DNA of 27,173 nt, from IMG/VR virus record IMGVR_UViG_3300042320_001225, positions 1 through 27,173 of that record; one strand, written 5' to 3'. Numbering within the stretch: the stretch's first letter is position 1; every line of letters starts with the position of its first letter. Positions 7,801 through 16,224 of the stretch are shown here, in pieces. Below the pieces are notes generated by a model, which was not told the origin of the DNA, did no database searches, and saw only the letters and a list, made by a program, of their open reading frames with translations. The stretch is from a virus. The position numbers and the translations under genes were made by a program.

Positions 7801-10800
7801 AAGGTATAACTACAGCAAATGCGACTGTAACACCAATCGTTAGAGGATCTATATCTGCGGTCCATGTAAAGGATGGTGGTAGTGATTTTGGATCGACAAT
7901 CATCAATGATAACTATAAACCAGAAATCAGAATTATTGAAGGTTCTAATGCTTCACTAAAACCATTAATTATAAATGGTAGACTTGATAGTATTATTGTA
8001 AAAAGTGGTGGATCAAACTATTTTAGTGTTCCTGATATTATTATTGAAGGTGATGGTGTTGGTGCAAAGGCAAAAGCAAACGTTGCAAATGGTCAAATTG
8101 TAAGCATTGATATTATTGACCAAGGAGCAGGATATACTACGAATGGAACAACAGTTACTGCATCTACTCCAGGACAAGGTGCAATATTCTCATCCAATTT
8201 AAAAGAGTGGACAGTTAATCAAGTTGAAAGATATGCAAAGATTGGTGATGTCAAATCTGATGATGGTTTTTATGAGACCGTAAGAAATACTAAACTCGGC
8301 AATCCTTACGTCAACTATTATGTTCCAAGAAATTTAAGATCTTTCTTAAATGACAGTGGAATTCAGCATTCTCCAATTTTAGGATATGCATATGATGGAA
8401 GTCCTATCTATGGTCCATATGCTTTTACAAATTATGATGGAACTGGATCATTAAAGTACTTACAGTCAAGTTATGCAAAAATTTCTGGATCAAGAGTTGA
8501 TGGTCCAAACATTTCACAATATCCAGCTGGATTTTTCGTCGAGGACTTTAATTACGTCCAGGGTAGTGGTGATTTAGATGAGTACAATGGTCGCTTTGCA
8601 ATAACACCAGAGTATCCAAATGGTGTATATGCATACTATACAACAGTTTCATCATCTGTTGTTAACGATAATGGAAGTCCTTTTAATGGAGTAAGACAAC
8701 CAGTATTCCCATATGTGATTGGCAATTACTATAACTTTACTCCAAGTGTTTTCAATTATGCATACAATTCAACTCAAGATATTGATCCACTTTCATTGAA
8801 TTTGGTCAGAAATACTGATGCATATAAAATTAGCAATGGATATGAATTTATTTCAAATTCTAATAAAAATACTACCACACAATCTAAAATCTTAAATGTA
8901 AAGAGCGGTAGTGTTGAAAAAATTAATATTGTAGAAAGTGGTGTTGATTATAACGTTGGAGATAGAGTTGTATTCAATAATAAAAATACTTCTGGATTTG
9001 GTGCTATTGCTAAGGTATCAAAAATCGTTGGCGTAGCTGTAACAAATATTACTTCTTCTATAACAACTTTAAGTAATATTACTTTAGTATGCAACAATAA
9101 CTCAGTAACTGCGATATCAACAGTTCCACACAATTTGGTTGATGGATCTTATGTAAGTGTTGTTGGTATATCATCTACATCATTCAATAATTTAACTGGA
9201 ACATTTAGAATTAATGTAAATCGTCTTACATCAGGTCTAGCAACATCTATGCTAGCGACTGGTCTTACAACTAGTATTCAAATTACAGATCTTGCATCCA
9301 AGTTTTCTGTAAATGATATTTTGAAGATTGATAGTGAGCAATTCCTAATTATGGGAATTGATAAGGCAAATAATAAATTGAACTTATTGAGAAATTATAA
9401 TGGAACAACAGGTGCTGCACATACAAATCGTGCTGAGATTGTTCGTCTTGAAAAAGAATTTACTTATGAACTCGATAAGATAGTTTCATTATCGACGCCA
9501 AAAAATGAAGTTGTATTTTTTGATGCTTCATCTTCTGTTGGTGTGGGATTATCTTATGGTGTTGGTATTGGTACAACTATTTCTTATATTGGTGCAGGAA
9601 ATAGTCAAAAGTCAATTTTTATTCCAACGAGAAGTATTTTCTTACCAGATAATCCATTAATTCATGGTGAAGAGGTATTTTATAGTCCTGGAGCTGGTAC
9701 TTCATTAACATATTCATTGGATGGAAGCACGACTTCTCCAATGCCATCTAAAATGTATGTGCAAAAACTTACAAAAGATTTAATTGCACTTACAAACGTA
9801 AAAACTGGAATTAATTCCGATTTGTCAAGGGTTTTCTTTAATGGAAATATTGGTATCGGAAATAGTCATTCATTTACAACAAGAAGAAATACTGTTTCAT
9901 CTAGTGTAAAGACAGTAGATGTTGTTGTATCCACAGCATCTTCTCATAGATTAAGACCCGATGATATAATTGATTTTACAGTTGTTTCTACTGCTACGAG
10001 TTCAATATCTACTTTATATGATCCTGTTACCAGATTTATAAGTATTGGTTCTTCAATAAATCCTAGACTTGATGTAACAACTGGAGATTATTTGGAGTTT
10101 GATGTTTCCCATGCAAGTTTATTGAATTCTAGACTAGAATTTTTCTTAGATCAAGATTACAATAAAAAGTTTGTTGGATCTGGTGTTTCATCTTTAGAAA
10201 TTACAAATCAGTTTGCACCAGGAATTACATCAGCAAAAACAACCATTCATTTTACTGAACAAGTTCCACCAGTTCTATACTATAAGTTTACATCACAGAC
10301 ATCAACGAAAATAATTGAAGTCAATAAAGATGTTAATGATTATTCAAAAATAGTCGTTCATGCAAGTAAATTCACTGGCACTCATTCATTAACAACAACC
10401 ACAAATCAATCATTTACATTCAATGTATTTGAAATACCCGAAAGAGTAGGGTATACTAGTGCTTCTTATATCAATTATATTACCAATTCCACACACACCA
10501 AAGGATCAATTGCAAAGATTGATATTTTAGATGGTGGAAAAAATTATAAATCATTGCCATCAGTATCAGTAGCATCGACAACAGGATCTTCTGCTGTGTT
10601 AAGAGCACAGGGATCAAAAGTTGGTGCTATTGATAGTGTTCAAATTCTTGACTTTGGATATGATTATCCATCAGATAAAACACTACAACCACAAGCATCA
10701 GTTCCACAAGTAATACTATTGAAAGATAATTATAGTGTTGATACTGTTGCAATTACATCAACTGGTTCAAAATACTTAACTGCTCCAGATGTAATTGTTT

Positions 10801-13046
10801 ACAATAGAGAAACAGACACTATCAATACCCAAGTAAGTATTGTTGCTTCATTATCTGGAAGTAGTGTTGGATCTGTAAGTATTATTAATTCTGGTGGAAA
10901 TCTTAAGAGCACTGACAATGATGCTATTGCAATTAATAATACAAATGGTGTTGGAATTATTAGTGCCACTTATTCATCTCCAAATGTTACATTAAGACTT
11001 CAAACACCTACATCAGGATTTACTACAAGTAATCCTTTGCCATTTGCAGTTGGAGACCAAATATTTGTAGAAAATATTGGAGTTTCTACTGGTAAAGGAT
11101 ACAATTCTTCAGAATATGGATATCGCTATTGGACTATTACTGGTGTTAATACTGCATTTGGATTAATTAATCAGGCAACGATTTCATATTCTGTAGATGA
11201 AGACCCAGGTATTCACGATGGACAACAATATGGATCCGTTTCTAATGTAAAAAATCTAGCTACATTCACTATTACTCTTAAAGAAGGTGAATTTTTCAAT
11301 GGTGAAGAAGTATATACAAATAATTCATCTGTGAATGTTATTTCTGGAAATGATCCAGTAACCAATGTTTTAAGAGTTAATAGTCTTGTTGGATTAAACA
11401 CTGGAGATCTGTTAAGGGGAAGAACTTCTGGATCTTCTGGCATTATCGAAAGTATGCAAGATTATTCTGGATACTTTGATGTAAATTCAACCATATCGAA
11501 AGATTTTGGATGGGAAAAAGATACTGGCAAACTTAATGACTTTTTCCAAAGAATACAAGATAGTGATTACTATCAACAGTTTGCATATTCATTAAAAAGT
11601 AAAGTTGGTATTAGTAGTTGGAGTGAACCTGTTGACAGTTTGGCACATATTGCAGGTTTCAAAAAACATTCTGACTTATTGATACCATCAGATAGTCTTG
11701 CTGGACTTGGTAGCACTAGTATTTCAACTGGAATTGGAACTCAAGCAAGTACAGTTGTATTAGTAAATCCAGATCCTGTAAAAATGTATTGTAAACATGA
11801 TTGGGATCTTGTCTATGAAAAAACAAACGATGATGCAACGATTAGTGATGAAATTGTTTTTAAATCCAATAGATTTGGTGATGCTTTAATTTGCAAATCA
11901 AATAGAGTTCTTGAAATTGACGATATTAGTCCACAGTTCTATTCAGATCCTAACATTAGTAGATCTCTAGAACTTGATAGTTTTGATATTACTTCTGCAT
12001 CTGCTATTAAGTATTATGCTCAAGTAGTTCTTGATACTTCTTTAGGAATTACCTTTAATGAAACCCAATACACAGAATTTGTGGTGTCCCATGATGGAAC
12101 GATTTCGTTCAACAATCAATATTCTGATATATCTGATGCATTTGATTTAGGTGATTTTAGTACTTCAATTTCTGGAACAACTGTTTCAATATTGTTCTCA
12201 CCATATAATACAACTTATACCTACGATCTTACTTTCTATAAAGAAAAAATTGAACCTGGAGTTGGAGTTGGAACTACTTCATTTGGACATGTCCAAAAAG
12301 TTGGTGTAGCATCTTTCATTGCTGCTTCTGGATCCCCATCATCACAAATAATTCAATCTATTGATGCAAATCAATTTAAGAGTGGTAGTGTAATTGTTTC
12401 TGTTATTGGTCCTAATCAAAAAAATATTACTGAAGCATCATTCTTGGGAATAGGATCTACATCACAATATATTGAATTTGGAAAAATGGAAAGTGGTGTA
12501 GGTCTTGGAACATTTAGTGTAGATATGACTGCAACCAATAATTTACAATTAAAATGGTTACCAGCAGCTGGAGTTGGAGTTACTGTTGCAATGCTTTCTA
12601 CTTTAGTTGGAGTTGCTACAACAGTTTCGACAGGAATTCCTGGTACGAGTTATGAAGTTGGAGATGCATCTCTAAATTGTACTAGAACTACGATTAATTC
12701 TTCTGCTACACCATCAGCAGAAATAATTTCTACAATTTCTTCCAATAGTTATGTTTCTATAAAATATTTGGTAGAAATACATAATACAACCGATAATGAA
12801 TATTCTTTCTTCCATGTAGCAGCAAATATTTACGGCGATGTGGTTAACTACATAAAATATAATAACCTTTCAACATCTTTAGATTATAGAAGAGATATTC
12901 AAAATATTGACATGATAGTCTCTGGAGCAAGTGGATTATTAAGATTTACACCAAAAGCAAATAAAGCATATATTGTGAGAACTTCAGAAATAAGAATTGA
13001 TAATCCAGATGATGTGGCAAGTGATGTCGTCATAACCCTTCCATAA
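4848..13046 (+). CDS. 7: Giant baseplate wedge protein, gp7 homologue with a very large modular insertion
   Basis: At 2732 aa it is over 2.5 times T4 gp7 (1032 aa). The gp7 assignment rests on position between gp6 and gp8 and on two blocks. Block A, DFYKSKGTEEAFKILFKALY (about 197-216), matches T4 DFYSTKGIEASYKFLFKVLY. Block B, IQDSDYYQQFAYSLKSKV plus WSEPVDSLAHIAGF (about 2230-2270), matches T4 INRSRSYYVMKIKSNL plus its following Trp/HPVGF segment. Between them lie repeated beta modules: GG-x-x-Y units (near 692, 737, 1004, 1049, 1088, 1360, 1892, 1932, 1967), HG-GEE-Y...YYxIK units (near 561, 796, 905, 1605), and a YHYH-like domain (1169-1296). A DEIITYTG unit (about 85-130) sits inside the N-terminal core. 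The C-terminal about 450 residues are beta-rich and include NRVLEIDDISPQF. In T4, gp7 with two gp6 copies forms the wedge core. The inserted modules are presumably exposed decorations. Confidence 0.85.
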   Translation: MIETSLSKVKINEIIQSQIPEYIDVENPYFGEFLRQYYYSQEYQGGPVDIADNLVEYKGLDYLNTRNLIGFTSLTSYISGVDETIYVKSTDGWPAQWGLLKIDDEIITYTGIGSTSFTGCVRGFSGIEKNTKTNQPEYLTFTSSGISTHASNARVENLSNVFLNEFLKKLKTLVLPGFENRNLYGDLNESNFIRQAKDFYKSKGTEEAFKILFKALYAEQVEMVQPQKFVIKPSDADYIKNDVLVCEVVSGNPIKIEGQTLFQNTTPLQTSGSIYNVEKAIIDGKTYYKIAISKGTTLGKFLQVGKTFVTKASGTGSTIINVDSTVGFGTTGDLTYEDLQLSYTDKNYTQFLGVSGITTSVGIGSTVFAYGLQAYSYEDGNLDNPVYLNIVGTINNFNGSALNQQEGSSINVSTLGIEQKDTRFTSWIYNTSTKYIIDKINSLGSNVYEFTFFSTHVLYVGDTLDIVDEDNNITVGTILQIINNKTIQVNCASLDLSKKYFIRRQLKTNKDYTADIQNTYSSGDTVYVASNSIPHWNINPQKRIRNFTTSGVTTFTEISITDHHFNDGELVVYKPSGTNGAVSGLSTNQSYYIRKIDDNTISLAYSLENARRGQYISIFGSGDLSGITTHSLTPYNVGFSTIGAQKLLRKFPVPEYSETKSATIQGGVGLFVNGVEIYSYKSTDKVYYGPIQSVSVLNEGSNFDVINPPRLSVYQDGHSGAGSSVITHVSGSIQEILVDTEGLDYTTTPTVYISGGNGSASAEAKMKLVSHQVDFDSTSTGGIVDTVTDKITFPEAHGFKHGEEIVYNTRGTTPIGLGTAPGTLINGSSYYVIKNNDYTISLAETRQKALAGIATLDITSNGQGFHAFSTKERRLKVDKVYIIENGTFYNRENTTTPVGINTFTDVITINNHGYSSGEELKYSTTGLSIGGLSTTTKYYAIKINEDQFRVSISTSLTNYVGLSSVGSGYHVFNYPPIVVTLNGPQGITTANATVTPIVRGSISAVHVKDGGSDFGSTIINDNYKPEIRIIEGSNASLKPLIINGRLDSIIVKSGGSNYFSVPDIIIEGDGVGAKAKANVANGQIVSIDIIDQGAGYTTNGTTVTASTPGQGAIFSSNLKEWTVNQVERYAKIGDVKSDDGFYETVRNTKLGNPYVNYYVPRNLRSFLNDSGIQHSPILGYAYDGSPIYGPYAFTNYDGTGSLKYLQSSYAKISGSRVDGPNISQYPAGFFVEDFNYVQGSGDLDEYNGRFAITPEYPNGVYAYYTTVSSSVVNDNGSPFNGVRQPVFPYVIGNYYNFTPSVFNYAYNSTQDIDPLSLNLVRNTDAYKISNGYEFISNSNKNTTTQSKILNVKSGSVEKINIVESGVDYNVGDRVVFNNKNTSGFGAIAKVSKIVGVAVTNITSSITTLSNITLVCNNNSVTAISTVPHNLVDGSYVSVVGISSTSFNNLTGTFRINVNRLTSGLATSMLATGLTTSIQITDLASKFSVNDILKIDSEQFLIMGIDKANNKLNLLRNYNGTTGAAHTNRAEIVRLEKEFTYELDKIVSLSTPKNEVVFFDASSSVGVGLSYGVGIGTTISYIGAGNSQKSIFIPTRSIFLPDNPLIHGEEVFYSPGAGTSLTYSLDGSTTSPMPSKMYVQKLTKDLIALTNVKTGINSDLSRVFFNGNIGIGNSHSFTTRRNTVSSSVKTVDVVVSTASSHRLRPDDIIDFTVVSTATSSISTLYDPVTRFISIGSSINPRLDVTTGDYLEFDVSHASLLNSRLEFFLDQDYNKKFVGSGVSSLEITNQFAPGITSAKTTIHFTEQVPPVLYYKFTSQTSTKIIEVNKDVNDYSKIVVHASKFTGTHSLTTTTNQSFTFNVFEIPERVGYTSASYINYITNSTHTKGSIAKIDILDGGKNYKSLPSVSVASTTGSSAVLRAQGSKVGAIDSVQILDFGYDYPSDKTLQPQASVPQVILLKDNYSVDTVAITSTGSKYLTAPDVIVYNRETDTINTQVSIVASLSGSSVGSVSIINSGGNLKSTDNDAIAINNTNGVGIISATYSSPNVTLRLQTPTSGFTTSNPLPFAVGDQIFVENIGVSTGKGYNSSEYGYRYWTITGVNTAFGLINQATISYSVDEDPGIHDGQQYGSVSNVKNLATFTITLKEGEFFNGEEVYTNNSSVNVISGNDPVTNVLRVNSLVGLNTGDLLRGRTSGSSGIIESMQDYSGYFDVNSTISKDFGWEKDTGKLNDFFQRIQDSDYYQQFAYSLKSKVGISSWSEPVDSLAHIAGFKKHSDLLIPSDSLAGLGSTSISTGIGTQASTVVLVNPDPVKMYCKHDWDLVYEKTNDDATISDEIVFKSNRFGDALICKSNRVLEIDDISPQFYSDPNISRSLELDSFDITSASAIKYYAQVVLDTSLGITFNETQYTEFVVSHDGTISFNNQYSDISDAFDLGDFSTSISGTTVSILFSPYNTTYTYDLTFYKEKIEPGVGVGTTSFGHVQKVGVASFIAASGSPSSQIIQSIDANQFKSGSVIVSVIGPNQKNITEASFLGIGSTSQYIEFGKMESGVGLGTFSVDMTATNNLQLKWLPAAGVGVTVAMLSTLVGVATTVSTGIPGTSYEVGDASLNCTRTTINSSATPSAEIISTISSNSYVSIKYLVEIHNTTDNEYSFFHVAANIYGDVVNYIKYNNLSTSLDYRRDIQNIDMIVSGASGLLRFTPKANKAYIVRTSEIRIDNPDDVASDVVITLP

Positions 13047-13049
13047 ATA
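13042..13049 (+). promoter_or_regulatory. Late promoter octamer CATAAATA overlapping the gp7 stop codon
   Basis: CATAAATA matches NATAAATA, and its TAA (13044-13046) is the stop of the gp7 gene. With T4 spacing the start would be near 13055, only about 8 nt before the ATG at 13063, giving a nearly leaderless message. Confidence 0.5.
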
Positions 13050-13062
13050 TTCCAAAAACAAT

Positions 13063-16000
13063 ATGGGATTTCAGTTAGGATCCGTAAATAAACAATATAA
13101 TTCTGCAACGGAAACCTTCAGGTATTCGTTTAATTTGACGCACGAAGGAGATCCTATCTTCCATAAAGTTTTTGATGGATCGAATACATCATCAGTTTTA
13201 CTTGGGGCTGATACATTTGTTATTGATAATCATTTTTTTGTAACTGGCGAACCTTTATATTATAATGCTGGACCAGGAAATACTGCTATTAGCATAAATC
13301 CATCGAGTACTGGTGTCGGTGGAGCTACAACTTTACCGCAACGAGTGTTTGCAATTAAAATAGCAGAAAATAAATTTAAGGTTGCTGCTGCAACAACTCT
13401 TGCTTTTGCTGGAGATGCGATTGATTTAACTTCTGTTGGAATAGGAACAACGCATTCATTCACAGCAGAAAAGCAAAATAGTAAGTGTATTATTGCTTTA
13501 GATAATATTATTCAGTCTCCAATCTATAAAAGAATTGGTGCAACTACTACACTTTCATCCATTAATAATAGAATATTAGAAGTCAGTGATATTAGTATAT
13601 TTAAAAATTATGATCTAATTCAAATAAATGACGAAATTATGAGAATCCAAGTAATTGGATTTAATGGAGTTTCAAATCAAATGTTAGTTGATAGACGTTG
13701 GATGGGAACTTCATTTGGAGGTCATTCAGCTGGAGACACTGTTCAACTTGTTTTTGGTGACTATAATATCATTAATGATGTAATTACTTTTGCAGATGTT
13801 CCATTTGGTGGATTACGTTATACTGTAGGATTTTCTTCCGAAAATGTAAATTTAACATCAAGCAGTTTTACTGCTTTATCAGATATTTTTACAACAGGAT
13901 CTCAGGTTTTAATAAGAAGTCTTACTCCACCTTCTCCACTTCAATCCAATGAAAACTACTTTTTAATAAAAAATTCTGAAAATAATTATTCATTTTCATC
14001 ATCTCTAGACAATGCCAATGTTGGCATAGCGATTACTTTAACATCTGCTGGTATTGGAACTCATAATTTGGTTTATGTAGACGTTACTAATGGAAGTTCA
14101 TTCCAAGGTAGATCTTTTATCAGATCAAATTATGATGGTAACCTTATTATTGATGATATTTCCCAAAACTTTACTGGTATAGCAAAAACATTCACTATTA
14201 AGAGTTCTGGTGTAAATACAACAGGCATTACCAGTGATTTTGGAGTAATATTAGTTAATAATATTTTCCAGAAACCAGATGTTGATTATAATTTTATTGG
14301 AGGATCATCCACTGGTATAACATCTATAAGATTTACTGGCAATAGCGATGCAACTGTAGAAGCATATAGTACTTCAGATGTAAACGCTAATAAACTTCCA
14401 AGAAAAGGTCTTATTGTTTCTTTAGCAAATTCTGAAGGTTATGGATATCAACCACAATATGTCGGAACAGGAACCGCAGTGGTCTCTGGATTTGGAACGA
14501 TCACAGTCGCATTGGGATACTCTGGCAGCGGATACAGAAACGGTCCAACTACTTATAGAGTTCATGTCAATGGCGGAAATCCTACGACTGGAGCTGCTGG
14601 CACGTTCACTGTCTTAAACGGAAATATTGATAAAATTTTCATAAACACTCCAGGTGTAGGATATACTTGGACAAATGTTCCTGTAGTTTCTTTTGATGCC
14701 CCAATTCCATATGATGATATTAGATTGATTAGTTCTTCAACTGGAATTGGAGCTTCAGCATCTATTGTTGTTGGTTCTGGGTTAAGCATAACATCTTTCC
14801 AACTTAACAATATTGGTTATGGATTTACTGTTGGTGAACAATTAAGAATTGCTGGAATTCCTACAGTTACGAGTATTGGATCAACGTTTGCGAATGCAAT
14901 ATTTACAGTAAAAGAAACCAGAGATGATGAATTTGCTGGATGGGTACTTGGAAAACTTCAAGTCCTTGATGATTTCTCATCGGAATTTAATAGTGTTAAA
15001 ACCACATTTACAATCACTGAAAATGGGGTTCCATTAAGCATTGAAAAAACTCCAGGATCTCCAATTAATTTGGAAGATGTGTTGCTGATATTCATCAACG
15101 ATGTTCTTCAAAAACCAGGAGATGCTTATACATTTGAAGGAGGAACTCAAATAACATTTGTAGAACCACCAGTAGCAGGATCTTCCTTACAAATATTATT
15201 TTATCGTGGAACAGATGCTGATATTGACACTACTACAGCACTTGATACTATTAAGATTGGCGATGGAGTAACAATTCTTAAAAATCCAAATCAAATTATT
15301 CCAATTGAACAAAGTGAAAGAATTGTTAGAGCAATTGTTTCCAGAGACACTATTCAAACAAACAACTATAAAGGTCAAGGAATTAGTCAATCAACATCAC
15401 CTCTTAGACCAGTTGTTTGGTGCCAGCAGCAAGAAGATTTATTTGTGGATGGCATTAAAGTAAGTAAATCTAGAGTTGAATATGCTTCAAAAATTAAACC
15501 AACAGCAAGAATTATTAAAAATATTACCACAACGGATAATATCTTCTATGCTGATGGTGGAAGTTTAATCTTCAGTAAAACTGAAGATCCAAATACTACA
15601 TCATTCGACGTTCAGATTATTGATAGTGATAAAGATAATACTGGATTTGGAACAACAACATTTATAAAACCAGTTGAGACAGTTTCATCAGTTTCAGTTC
15701 TTGGTGATGAGGGAATTATTACTGGAGTTGGAAGTACCAGTCAAGGACTTCAATTTAACTTCTTTATTCCATTAAATTCACCACTAAGGGATGCACCTTT
15801 TGGCAATATTACTGTGACTGGAATTTCAACAGGAGATTATTTTGTTATTTCTAGATCAAATATCGGCAATGGAGTAACAGCATTATCACAAGACAGATCA
15901 ACAACAGTCGGTCTTGCAACACAATTTTTAGATGGAGTTTATCAGGTAAGTCATATTGATCCTGTTGGAACTGGATTGTCAATGAGAGTTCATGTAAATA

Positions 16001-16200
16001 TTGCCACAAACCATACATTAAACTTTAGTGGTTTAGGATCTGGTGGTGGTAATTTCTATGGTGAATATAGTTGGGCTAAATTTACATCAGGAAGATCATC
16101 TGGATTAGCGTTTACTTGCAACCCTTTAAATGGATTAACTGGTATTTCAACTGCACCACAAATTGTTAGAACTACAAAGTTATCTTTAGATTACTCATAA
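13063..16200 (+). CDS. Large virion structural protein between gp7 and gp8, 1045 aa
   Basis: T4 has no gene at this position, so this is an addition to the wedge operon. The protein begins MGFQLGSVNKQYNSATETF and is built from beta-rich repeats. There are two HG-GEE-type units (NHFFVTGEPLYY near 55 and a TTGSQVLIRS...YFLIK unit near 275-345). A DEI unit with RRWMGTSFGGHSAGD lies near 188-220. Two copies of an LDDxSxxFxG...TFTI...QKP..xYxFxGG module occur at about 360-440 and 636-715 (NNIFQKPDVDYNFIGG and NDVLQKPGDAYTFEGG). Between these are GSGY/GVGY units near 484 and 531. The region 750-830 (VVWCQQQEDLFVDGIKVSKS) is recognisable as a cyanophage structural-protein type but has no known function. 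No signal peptide or transmembrane helix is seen. It is probably a baseplate or tail peripheral component, by context. Confidence 0.75.
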   Translation: MGFQLGSVNKQYNSATETFRYSFNLTHEGDPIFHKVFDGSNTSSVLLGADTFVIDNHFFVTGEPLYYNAGPGNTAISINPSSTGVGGATTLPQRVFAIKIAENKFKVAAATTLAFAGDAIDLTSVGIGTTHSFTAEKQNSKCIIALDNIIQSPIYKRIGATTTLSSINNRILEVSDISIFKNYDLIQINDEIMRIQVIGFNGVSNQMLVDRRWMGTSFGGHSAGDTVQLVFGDYNIINDVITFADVPFGGLRYTVGFSSENVNLTSSSFTALSDIFTTGSQVLIRSLTPPSPLQSNENYFLIKNSENNYSFSSSLDNANVGIAITLTSAGIGTHNLVYVDVTNGSSFQGRSFIRSNYDGNLIIDDISQNFTGIAKTFTIKSSGVNTTGITSDFGVILVNNIFQKPDVDYNFIGGSSTGITSIRFTGNSDATVEAYSTSDVNANKLPRKGLIVSLANSEGYGYQPQYVGTGTAVVSGFGTITVALGYSGSGYRNGPTTYRVHVNGGNPTTGAAGTFTVLNGNIDKIFINTPGVGYTWTNVPVVSFDAPIPYDDIRLISSSTGIGASASIVVGSGLSITSFQLNNIGYGFTVGEQLRIAGIPTVTSIGSTFANAIFTVKETRDDEFAGWVLGKLQVLDDFSSEFNSVKTTFTITENGVPLSIEKTPGSPINLEDVLLIFINDVLQKPGDAYTFEGGTQITFVEPPVAGSSLQILFYRGTDADIDTTTALDTIKIGDGVTILKNPNQIIPIEQSERIVRAIVSRDTIQTNNYKGQGISQSTSPLRPVVWCQQQEDLFVDGIKVSKSRVEYASKIKPTARIIKNITTTDNIFYADGGSLIFSKTEDPNTTSFDVQIIDSDKDNTGFGTTTFIKPVETVSSVSVLGDEGIITGVGSTSQGLQFNFFIPLNSPLRDAPFGNITVTGISTGDYFVISRSNIGNGVTALSQDRSTTVGLATQFLDGVYQVSHIDPVGTGLSMRVHVNIATNHTLNFSGLGSGGGNFYGEYSWAKFTSGRSSGLAFTCNPLNGLTGISTAPQIVRTTKLSLDYS
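14461..14620 (+). other. G+C-rich island inside the 1045-aa structural gene
   Basis: A hand count gives 81 G+C of 160 bases (about 51%). Nearby stretches are much lower: 14341-14400 has 22 of 60 and 14761-14820 has 19 of 60. The island encodes the GSGY-containing module between the two duplicated TFTI/QKP modules. Codon use shifts too (more GGC, GTC and ACG). It may be a recently acquired segment. Confidence 0.6.
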
Positions 16201-16203
16201 ATA
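16196..16203 (+). promoter_or_regulatory. Late promoter octamer CATAAATA overlapping the stop codon before gp8
   Basis: This is the same arrangement as at 13042: CATAAATA contains the TAA stop (16198-16200) of the upstream gene. T4 spacing would place the start near 16209 and leave a 16-nt leader to the gp8 ATG. Confidence 0.55.
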
Positions 16204-16224
16204 AAACAAAAAGTCTAGAAAATA

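Noticed and set aside
7860-8150. GG-x-GY repeats as calcium-binding RTX nonapeptides
   Set aside because: RTX repeats follow GGxGxDxxx in tandem every nine residues. These units are about 40 or more residues apart and lack the Asp.
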